In this document: one piece after another, positions 23,062-28,956 of the stretch | Position numbering within the stretch: position 1 is the first letter of the stretch | How the letters are laid out: the number at the start of each line of letters is the position of its first letter | Assembly (NCBI GenBank): GCA_964468805.1 | Contig: CAYXWM010000037.1 | Location: 1 to 28,956, forward strand | Source: CAYXWM01 sp964468805 | Lineage (GTDB): Bacteria; Bacillota; Clostridia; Lachnospirales; WRBF01 | DNA length: 28,956 nucleotides | Reading direction: 5' to 3' | Program-made: the position numbers and the translations under genes | Notes under the pieces: model-generated | Seen by the model: the letters and a program-made list of their open reading frames with translations, nothing else | Told to the model about the DNA's origin: nothing | Databases searched by the model: none

Positions 23062-23877
23062 TTATTCTTGATGCTTTGCTTGTTCAACTATCATATCTTT
23101 TAAATCTCTTGCCCGTTCTTTAATACGGGCGGTAGCGGTTCTGTTAACTATTAACCGACCCAAATGGCGTAAACCTTCGTCAAGCTTGCCCAGCCTGTAA
23201 CAGAAGGTTGCCAGTAAATATATTATCGTATTTTCGTCCAAACCGCAAATGGGAGTTCTCTCTCTGGGCAAGGCGGAGGTTAATCCCTCGTATGCCTGGT
23301 GCAAAAATGCAAGTTCCCGCTCTTTGTCGCCTTGAATTCTGTACAACCATGCCAATTTAAGGCAAATATAACCCTTTTCGCCGTCTTTGCCTTTTTTTAC
23401 TATAGTATTTAATAATGCCAATTTAAAGGACTCTATCCCCATGGTTAATTCCATATGCATGGGGTAATTTACCGGTTTAAATTCCGGAGTAATGGTTTTT
23501 AAAATAAATTCGCCTTGACGGTCTGTAATTTGAAGAAAATTTTGTTTTATAGCCGAATATCCGCAATGATTGCAAATAATAACCTCATATAATAGGGGTT
23601 CTATCGGCGTAAACACGGGTCTTAGGTCATAATCCACCGATTCGAGTTTAAGCTTGCCGCTTTTTACGGTATATGCTTTGAACGTTTTTAAGCAAACAGG
23701 GCATTCATAACCTTTTTCAAAGACATAATCCGCAATATCAAATTCTTTGCCTGATTTGCCGGCATCAGATTTAGACCAAAGGTCCAGTGGTTTATCTTTC
23801 TTCAAGCCCTCTAATCCAAACCGCTCCAAACCTTCAAACAGATCAATCAGATAAATCCCCCCTGTCGCCTGTATCAT
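23062..23877 (-). CDS. DUF2225 protein with two CxxC pairs
   Basis: A soluble protein of 271 residues of the DUF2225 family. The N-terminal part has a probable zinc site made of YECPVCLKTF and IICNHCGYSA. The C-terminal half (about 135-265) is helical and TPR-like, with segments such as KGYICLKLAWLYRIQGDKERE and NTIIYLLATFCYRLGKLDEGLRHL. The function is unknown. ATG 23877 has GGAG 6 bases upstream. However, homologues tend to begin near LFEGLERFGLEGL, and an in-frame CTG at 23850 has GGGGGGA 5 bases upstream, so the true start may be there. It shares a transcript with the hydratase gene. Confidence 0.85.
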   Translation of the reverse strand: MIQATGGIYLIDLFEGLERFGLEGLKKDKPLDLWSKSDAGKSGKEFDIADYVFEKGYECPVCLKTFKAYTVKSGKLKLESVDYDLRPVFTPIEPLLYEVIICNHCGYSAIKQNFLQITDRQGEFILKTITPEFKPVNYPMHMELTMGIESFKLALLNTIVKKGKDGEKGYICLKLAWLYRIQGDKERELAFLHQAYEGLTSALPRERTPICGLDENTIIYLLATFCYRLGKLDEGLRHLGRLIVNRTATARIKERARDLKDMIVEQAKHQE

Positions 23878-24001
23878 TGCCGACTCCGGTTTCGGAAATC
23901 AAATTCAACGTAATTCCCGGGAAATCACTAAACTCCGTATAGTTAATCTACCCGTTAATATATTCGGACACAACAAATTTATATATTACATTTATTTTTA
24001 A

Positions 24002-24120
24002 TCAAGTGCGAGAAACACCGCAAAGGGCATAGCCGGAATCTTCGCCAATGGGTATTATTCGGGCGGCTTAACTTCTTTATACACCAAAAATTAATGCGAC
24101 AAAAGATATTACGCACTCGA
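24002..24120 (-). ncRNA. Candidate structured leader RNA of the DUF2225-hydratase operon
   Basis: Read on the minus strand, TCGAGTGCG (24120-24112) pairs with CGCACTTGA (24010-24002), 9 bp including one G-U, closing about 100 bases. Nested inside are TCGCA/TGCGG and AGCCG/CGGCT. On the plus strand the outer stem would have an A-C mismatch, so the minus strand fits better. The region is GC-richer than its flanks and lies just after a candidate promoter. I cannot match it to a known riboswitch or RNA class. Confidence 0.4.
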
Positions 24121-24347
24121 CAAAATCAATTATAACAAATAATAAACGTAAAATCCAGAGCATTTTTTAATTAAAGTTATGTAAATGCCTAATATTTTTT
24201 ATTTTTCGGCATTTACTGTATATATCTTATAAAATTTAAGACAGACAGACTTTTTCGATTAAGAAAATCCGTTTAGCAAAAGAATTCTATAGATTAGGAT
24301 TTATTCCAAGTATTCTGTATGCCTTACGAGGTTTTTGTATCTATAAC
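24121..24347. other. Intergenic region with a candidate minus-strand promoter
   Basis: TGTTATAAT on the minus strand (24137-24129) is an extended -10 element that would start transcription just before the structured region at 24120. Only a weak -35 (TGGATT, 24157-24152) is present. The rest, to the yhcN-type gene, is AT-rich with nothing else I can support. Confidence 0.45.
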
Positions 24348-24800
24348 TTAAACCAAAGGAGTCAATGACGATATAATGTCTTCCAAGTCTTTTTTATATG
24401 ATGGCGGTTTTTTCGAATGCTCGGAAATCTTGGTAATCTTTTCAACAAGTTCCGGAGCCGCAGTAACGGCAATACGCTCAAAATGAGGCACTATTTCTCT
24501 GACTGCATCTTCCACGGTTTTTTTGGTTGCCATCAGCTTTATATCATCCGCACGCTCTTTCAAATCTATACCCACAATAGCTGTGTTTCCGTTGACCAAT
24601 ACCCTTGCAGACTGTATTCCGTCCAAGCCGGTTACTTTTTTTGCCAAGGTATCTGCCAATGCTTTGCTGTCCTCTGCATCATCTTGAAAATGGGCTACTT
24701 CATCGGTGGGTTGGGGATTTCCTATTGCATTGGCTCGGTTTGCTATGTTACTGCAGGCACACAGGCATAGGATTATAAGCAAAATCAAAGTTTTTTTCAT
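24348..24800 (-). CDS. YhcN/YlaJ family sporulation lipoprotein
   Basis: A 150-residue lipoprotein from ATG 24800, with AAGGAGG upstream; the longer in-frame ORF has no ribosome site. The signal ends LCAC, with lipidated C16. The mature part has the YhcN/YlaJ pattern: AKKVTGLDGIQSARVLVNGNTAIVGIDL, then EDAVREIVPHFERIAVTAAPELVEKI. Members in Bacillus are found in the inner spore membrane and influence germination or outgrowth. It stands alone, facing the DUF2225 operon across about 470 bases. Confidence 0.9.
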   Translation of the reverse strand: MKKTLILLIILCLCACSNIANRANAIGNPQPTDEVAHFQDDAEDSKALADTLAKKVTGLDGIQSARVLVNGNTAIVGIDLKERADDIKLMATKKTVEDAVREIVPHFERIAVTAAPELVEKITKISEHSKKPPSYKKDLEDIISSLTPLV

Positions 24801-24815
24801 AATATCCTCCTTACG

Positions 24816-24850
24816 TAATGTGAGCTTGATAAAAACAATTAGCCGCTTTA
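24816..24850. repeat. Partial copy of the TAAYGTGAG repeat, copy 3
   Basis: TAATGTGAGCTTGAT (24816-24830) differs by one base from the minus-strand end of the 9147-9205 repeat. AACAATTAGCC (24834-24844) also occurs at 9170-9180, in the same order and orientation. It lies immediately upstream of the yhcN-type gene's ribosome site. Confidence 0.45.
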
Positions 24851-25219
24851 TGGGCAAACCGGAATCTTGTTACGGTGTTGTCCAATTAAAATTAGTAATA
24901 TTAGTATGGCAATTATTAAGAAGAATATTATAAAATTTTCCGACATCTATCTTATATTTATTGATTAAATTGCTATCTTAAATTGTTTCCGGGCAGGTAC
25001 AGAAAAAATAGGAGTTTGCTATTTTGTTTATTTAATTCGATAGCATTAGGTATTTAAGAAATTTTTGTTCTCTAAAAAGAAACAGTATTATATTGCTAAT
25101 TCAGGTTAAATAATGTAAACTATATTCATAATTTAAAAGTGGTGTCGGGAATTCACCAATCTTGCTTGTACATAATTTGTCAGTCTATAAATTAGTAAAT
25201 TTCGAGAGGAGTAATTGCT
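24851..25219. other. Divergent intergenic region
   Basis: No gene supported. TTGCTA (25093-25098) and TAAACT (25116-25121), 17 bases apart, are a plausible plus-strand promoter for the lipoprotein gene. GGTG/CACC forms a short hairpin at about 25140-25158. GAGAGGAG (25204-25211) is the ribosome site of the next gene. Confidence 0.4.
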
Positions 25220-26296
25220 TTGAAAAAATTTGCAATACAACTTGTTGTAACAGCTATTTTATTAACCGGATGCGGTGACGGAGCAGACGAAATCGTAACC
25301 GTTACTCCAACCGCAACACCGGCAGTCAGCCCTTCTGAAGCTCCCACTCCCAATCCGGCAGCAACTTCAAGCACGGATGGCGTAACTTCGGCAAGTCCTA
25401 AAATGTCTGATACTCAAGTTGACAATGAAAACCCCATAGACCGCCATATAACCTTCCAAAATGCCTCCAATACAGTTGAAATGAACGCAGTTTCCAATTA
25501 TTATTTAGAATCCTGGATAGAAGAACTGAATAATGTGGCGAATAAATTAGGAAAATCTGACGTTGTAAGTAAGGTGGCAGACAGGGCAGATTTCGTAGCC
25601 AAAGAAGAAGGGGAAAAATGGGGTGACGGAACCGGCAGAACAGCAGCGGAGTTAATCGCAAGAGCCGGAATTTACAAACTTGCCACTTACTCCATGATTT
25701 CCGAATTAAAAGCAAAAGGCGAGACATATGAATATATTTTTGCTTATGAGTATAAGCCTTTGTTGGATTCCTTTATGAACAGTCAAGCTTTGCACTATAA
25801 TGTCTTTGAGGATGCACCGGACAGTACCACAGCTCACTTGACCATGTATAGTTTTGTTGCACTGGGTAAACAAATGCCCGGACAAGACAAAATGCCGTCG
25901 GATTTGAAAGAACTGAAAATTTCCGAGGTTGCCAACGGAGACAATGTTATTAAGACTTCTCCCGGTAATCTATACAAAAACAGCTTCTTAAACGGAAGCT
26001 ATACACAACCTCCTGCCGGCCTAAACGGTATAATGAAAGAAAGCCAAGATGGTCTTGTATATAGTGTTTCGGAGCCTACGGTCTATGGTACTTATGAAAT
26101 CCTTCAAGCCGAGAATCAAGGAGATGTCATTAAAGTTACCGTTTCATTAAGCCGAGCGGATACTTCCCAGGGCAACTCCCGACCGGTCATGATAGGAGTT
26201 GGAACAGTGGAATTCAAAAAGAGCACCGATGCTTTGTGCAAATACACCATCCAAAGCTATAAGGCAGACTACGATAAATTTGATGATGTGCTGTAA
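25220..26296 (+). CDS. Lipoprotein of unknown function with Thr/Pro-rich linker
   Basis: A 358-residue protein starting at TTG 25220, 8 bases after GAGAGGAG. The signal ends LLTGC, so it should be lipidated. A low-complexity Thr, Pro, Ser and Ala linker (about residues 25-65) leads to a globular domain with no motif I recognise. That domain has a helical first half, rich in acidic residues, and a C-terminal part likely to be beta (VYGTYEILQAENQGDVIKVT). It has a single Cys after the lipobox, near the end. It is followed by a terminator, so it is a single-gene unit. A surface role is inferred only from the signal. Confidence 0.8.
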   Translation: MKKFAIQLVVTAILLTGCGDGADEIVTVTPTATPAVSPSEAPTPNPAATSSTDGVTSASPKMSDTQVDNENPIDRHITFQNASNTVEMNAVSNYYLESWIEELNNVANKLGKSDVVSKVADRADFVAKEEGEKWGDGTGRTAAELIARAGIYKLATYSMISELKAKGETYEYIFAYEYKPLLDSFMNSQALHYNVFEDAPDSTTAHLTMYSFVALGKQMPGQDKMPSDLKELKISEVANGDNVIKTSPGNLYKNSFLNGSYTQPPAGLNGIMKESQDGLVYSVSEPTVYGTYEILQAENQGDVIKVTVSLSRADTSQGNSRPVMIGVGTVEFKKSTDALCKYTIQSYKADYDKFDDVL

Positions 26297-26354
26297 AAGT
26301 TTAAAAATGTTTTGTAATGAATTATCGGTACAAATATTAAAGTCAAATAAAAAG

Positions 26355-26374
26355 ACCCGCATTGCGGGTTTTTT
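26355..26374 (+). terminator. Intrinsic terminator after the lipoprotein gene
   Basis: ACCCGC and GCGGGT form a 6-bp GC-rich stem with a 3-base loop, followed directly by T5. Confidence 0.85.
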
Positions 26375-26405
26375 CAATTTTTTATATTCTTAAAGGAGAT
26401 AAATG

Positions 26406-26729
26406 ATGAATTTTTTTGAACTGCCGAAGGGCTATGAAAATTTTAACGAAGAATTACTGACTATAGTTAAAGAAACAAAAGGTAGGTCTTTTTCAGATAT
26501 CAGAATAGAAAGAATCATAAGCACAGGACAGGTAACGGATTGGATGGATCAAGATGAGAGTGAGTTTGTGGTACTGTTATCGGGAAATGCGGAGTTGGAG
26601 TTTGAAAATAACAGGATTGTGAAACTAAGCCCGGGTGATTCTATAATGATAGAACCCCGAGAAAAACACAGGGTTTCTTATACGTCAACTAATCCGCCGT
26701 GTATATGGCTTTGCGTTTTTTGGTCATAA
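26406..26729 (+). CDS. Small cupin-domain protein
   Basis: A single-domain cupin of 107 residues. AAGGAG is 5 bases before ATG 26406; the ATG at 26403 is too close. Cupin motif 1 reads DQDESEFVVLLSGNAELEF and motif 2 reads LSPGDSIMIEPREKHRV. The HxH usual in motif 1 is replaced by acidic and polar residues; the motif 2 His is kept. This pattern occurs in a common subfamily with the DQDxxEWVxLL form. The metal and activity are not known. It converges on the EAL-GGDEF gene with only 4 bases between the stops and no terminator between. Confidence 0.85.
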   Translation: MNFFELPKGYENFNEELLTIVKETKGRSFSDIRIERIISTGQVTDWMDQDESEFVVLLSGNAELEFENNRIVKLSPGDSIMIEPREKHRVSYTSTNPPCIWLCVFWS

Positions 26730-26733
26730 AAAG

Positions 26734-28539
26734 TTATACGAGAAGGGGTTCTTCATTTTCTGCTATAATCTCCGATCCGTCCCAAAATTTATCTGCAATC
26801 AAAAAATTACTGCCCGATTTTTGCTTGCAGATTTTTTTTAATTTTCCTGCAGCTTCTGCCAGTTCATACAGATTATTATATCCATATGTAGAAACTCCGG
26901 CAATTGAAATGGATATTATAGGAAAGCTTTCATCTATGCCCATACGATTTTTTGCTGAGATATAACCCTTAGCTATGTCACATTCCTTGTAAAATAAAAC
27001 TATTTCTTTATTGAAATTAAAAATAATTTCCTTGCAGATTTCCTCTCCTTTTTCCTGCTTTAACATCAGTATAAAATCATCGCCGCCTATATGACCTATA
27101 AAATTGTCGTTGGCGTGAGTTTTCAGTAATTTTGCAAAATACTTTAGTACCCTATCTCCGTTTTCGAACCCATAAACATCGTTATAAGCCTTAAAGTTAT
27201 CCAGGTCAAAATAAAGAACTGTATAATCCTCTCCCAAGGCTATTGCTCGCTCCAATTCCCTTTCAATAACCACATTTCCGGGAAGTTCTGAAAGAGGGTT
27301 TAGGTTTTTTGCGTTCATTACTTCAATTTCTATTGTTTTTTCCAGTAAGTCCTTAATGGTAACTGTTCCGTAATACTTATTATTTACTGTAACTACAATA
27401 AAGTCATAAATTTTTTCCGGTGTGCGAACCATTGCGTTTCTTGAGACTATATCTACTGTGGTTTCACCGTCTACACACAGAAAATCTGTTTCGAGCAGTT
27501 TTTCCACAGGTTTGTTTGTATAGAGGGAATAACCGAATTGCGTACTTAAACTTTTATAAAAACTATTTTTAGTCACTACCCCAAGTATTTCGTTATTATC
27601 CACAACGCATATACCGGGTAAGCTTTCATTCTCTTTAAATATCTCGTCTACTGCAGAGCATAAAACTTTGGGTGAAACTGTAAGGGTTGGGCGACTTATG
27701 TTTTGTATATAAAATTCAAAAATTCTTGTGCCGAAGTAGCGGTTCTTTTTGGTATTTTCCCTGATGATTATGTCGATAATATCTCGGTTTATAGGCAAAA
27801 TACGAGGATCCGGTCTTTGGATAAAATACCCCTGACCATAATGCACCCCTATTTCTATCAGTTTAATCAATTCCTGCTCTGTTTCTATGCCCTCGGCAAT
27901 CAGATGAGTATTGGTGGTTAGTGCGAATTGTTGCAGTGCTTTTATCAATGCTTGTTTATTTGGCTCTGTATCCAAATTGCGAATAAGCTGCATATCCAGT
28001 TTTAAAAAATGCGGTTGAACATCGGATATTAAATTCAGACCCGAATAACCTGCCCCGGCATCATCAATTGCAATTTTGTAATCCTGTTTTTTATAGTGAT
28101 TAACAACATCCATAAAATCGCCGGGATTGCTTATGACCTCTCTCTCTGTTATTTCAAATACAATTTTATCTCGAGATATGGAAAATTGGGCAAGAAAGTC
28201 TTTGGTAAAACCTTTTTTAAATCTTTTGTCGTGTATAATATTCGGATTAACGTTAAGGAAAATTTTTGAGTTAAAATTCAATTTTTCAGCGTTTTCAAGG
28301 GCTTTAAAACGCATAAGGCATTCCAATTCCCAAAGTGCATTATATTTTTTTGCCAGGTCAAGCAAAATTTCGGGGCTTTCTAATATTGATTCTTTAGGTC
28401 CCCTGCTCAAGGCTTCACAGCCTAAGGTGCTACCGTCTCTCAAAGATACAATAGGTTGGTAGTATGTATTTATTTCCTTTTTCTCCATGACTTTTAAGAA
28501 GTCTTTTTTTATATCGTGTTTCTCATCTTTTTTTTTCAT
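26734..28539 (-). CDS. EAL-CBS-GGDEF cyclic-di-GMP protein
   Basis: A soluble 601-residue protein. The EAL phosphodiesterase domain (about 20-265) keeps its catalytic set: EAL in GCEALSRGP, NVNP, EITER, IDDAGAGYSGL, KLDM, AEGIE and QGYFIQRP. It should therefore hydrolyse c-di-GMP. A CBS pair follows (about 290-420) that may bind a nucleotide. The GGDEF domain (about 430-580) has GHIGGDDFILML, where the usual Glu is Asp, and no RxxD inhibitory site, so diguanylate cyclase activity is doubtful. No membrane segment. AGGTGA precedes ATG 28539. The order resembles standalone cytosolic EAL-CBS-GGDEF proteins of Gram-positives. Confidence 0.92.
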   Translation of the reverse strand: MKKKDEKHDIKKDFLKVMEKKEINTYYQPIVSLRDGSTLGCEALSRGPKESILESPEILLDLAKKYNALWELECLMRFKALENAEKLNFNSKIFLNVNPNIIHDKRFKKGFTKDFLAQFSISRDKIVFEITEREVISNPGDFMDVVNHYKKQDYKIAIDDAGAGYSGLNLISDVQPHFLKLDMQLIRNLDTEPNKQALIKALQQFALTTNTHLIAEGIETEQELIKLIEIGVHYGQGYFIQRPDPRILPINRDIIDIIIRENTKKNRYFGTRIFEFYIQNISRPTLTVSPKVLCSAVDEIFKENESLPGICVVDNNEILGVVTKNSFYKSLSTQFGYSLYTNKPVEKLLETDFLCVDGETTVDIVSRNAMVRTPEKIYDFIVVTVNNKYYGTVTIKDLLEKTIEIEVMNAKNLNPLSELPGNVVIERELERAIALGEDYTVLYFDLDNFKAYNDVYGFENGDRVLKYFAKLLKTHANDNFIGHIGGDDFILMLKQEKGEEICKEIIFNFNKEIVLFYKECDIAKGYISAKNRMGIDESFPIISISIAGVSTYGYNNLYELAEAAGKLKKICKQKSGSNFLIADKFWDGSEIIAENEEPLLV

Positions 28540-28805
28540 CAGAGATCACCTTGAATAGTGTATTGGTTTATAGGGAAATGGCTTTAATCTTACGATATTA
28601 AAATGCAAGGAATAGTAATAAAAGGTATTCTTCGTAAACTGTTTACTCTTGTTTTTATATAAATACACCGGTCGCTTATAACTACTGATTTACGCTTTTG
28701 TTTCTACTTAACCGGCAATTAAGTATAATATATATACCTTAGGTATTGAAATTATCAGTGGTATGTAAATTATTCGTAAAATGGGGTTTGTAAAATACCG
28801 GAAAC
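28540..28805. other. Intergenic region upstream of the EAL-GGDEF gene
   Basis: No gene supported. GTAAACTGTTTAC (28634-28646) is a perfect palindrome about 100 bases upstream of the EAL-CBS-GGDEF start and is a candidate operator. An AT-rich alternating stretch lies at about 28724-28738. Confidence 0.35.
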
Positions 28806-28834
28806 AAAAAAAGACTCCCCAACGGGAAGTCTTT
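28806..28834 (-). terminator. Intrinsic terminator of the rnfB-type gene
   Basis: On the minus strand, AAAGACTTCCC pairs with GGGGAGTCTTT (one U-G) around a 3-base loop and runs into a T tract, right after the stop codon at 28840. Confidence 0.85.
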
Positions 28835-28839
28835 GAAAT

Positions 28840-28956
28840 TTAAGCTTCGACCTTTTCTTTCTTCTCAACACCGATAATAGCACCGGTGGGACATTTTTGA
28901 CCGCAGTCTCCGCACATAGTACATTTGCTGTAATCAACATGAGCCAGATTGTTTTC
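28840..28956 (-). CDS. rnfB: RnfB-type electron transport complex subunit, C-terminal end
   Basis: The last 38 codons of a gene that continues past the window edge. The translation opens ENNLAHVDYSKCTMCGDC and continues GQKCPTGAI, a [4Fe-4S] site of the CxxCxxCxxxCP form, and ends in a Lys- and Glu-rich tail. The ENNLAxVDYxKC lead-in is typical of the C-terminal ferredoxin-like domain of RnfB. Rnf is the membrane ferredoxin:NAD oxidoreductase that pumps Na+ or H+ in anaerobes. Another multi-cluster ferredoxin protein cannot be ruled out from so short a piece. As the terminator follows directly, this is the last gene of its operon, which is where rnfB sits in clostridial rnfCDGEAB. Confidence 0.7.
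   Translation of the reverse strand, partial: ENNLAHVDYSKCTMCGDCGQKCPTGAIIGVEKKEKVEA

Noticed and set aside
24002..24120. Identity as a c-di-GMP-I (GEMM) riboswitch, suggested by CGCAAAG on the plus strand
   Set aside because: The rest of the GEMM core and its tetraloop receptor are missing, and there is no plus-strand gene downstream. Only a generic structured-RNA call is kept.
26199..26393. Plus-strand ORF of 64 codons over the end of the lipoprotein gene
   Set aside because: It overlaps the lipoprotein gene in another frame and crosses its terminator.
1..28956. CRISPR arrays, insertion sequences, prophage genes, toxin-antitoxin pairs
   Set aside because: No regularly spaced repeats, transposase or integrase motifs, phage structural genes, or paired small toxin-antitoxin ORFs were found.

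Overview
The window reads as a stretch of chromosome from an anaerobic, endospore-forming low-GC Firmicute (class Clostridia). The evidence is SpoIIR, a YhcN/YlaJ spore lipoprotein and a YpeB-like protein; a reverse rubrerythrin with rubredoxin-like satellites; the C-terminus of an RnfB subunit; Mini-III RNase next to cysS; Gram-positive Shine-Dalgarno sequences with many TTG and GTG starts; and AT-rich intergenic DNA. I see no insertion sequence, prophage or CRISPR array. Most genes are housekeeping or widespread families.

Layout. 1-45: 3' end of a CAT-anticodon tRNA. 208-3158 (+): tightly packed ispF, cysE, cysS, mrnC, followed by a long palindrome and a terminator hairpin. 3557-4459 (+): trmB and an unknown 56-residue protein. 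4656-6826 (-): AI-2E-type permease and CPBP protease, overlapping by 4 bases. 7018-7944 (+): cation diffusion facilitator. 8127-15596 (-): polA, coaE, lytic transglycosylase, family 5 solute-binding lipoprotein, galT-like, then a CorA-type channel; the first five are coupled or closely spaced.

15959-17023 (+): oxidative-stress cassette of two separate 36-37-residue rubredoxin-like genes and a reverse rubrerythrin whose N-terminal domain is the same module. 17270-18030 (+): a nucleotidyl-cyclase-like gene interrupted by a one-base frameshift in an A8 tract. 18220-20651 (+): secreted stalk-domain protein, DUF503/YlxP, then spoIIR overlapping a short YpeB-like gene. 20773-24800 (-): YbhJ-type aconitase-family hydratase, DUF2225 protein with a possible structured leader, and the YhcN/YlaJ lipoprotein. 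25220-26729 (+): unknown lipoprotein and cupin. 26734-28539 (-): EAL-CBS-GGDEF protein. 28840-28956 (-): C-terminus of RnfB, running off the window.

Points most worth checking: the three-copy rubredoxin module with very small genes; the A8 frameshift, which an ordinary -1 slip would repair exactly; the short YpeB-like gene coupled to spoIIR; a possible structured RNA upstream of the DUF2225 gene; two dispersed palindromic repeat families; a 25-bp-arm inverted repeat over the candidate starts of the AI-2E permease gene; and two probable CTG start codons. Nothing here is clearly a wholly new system. The rubredoxin cassette and the frameshifted cyclase-like gene come closest.
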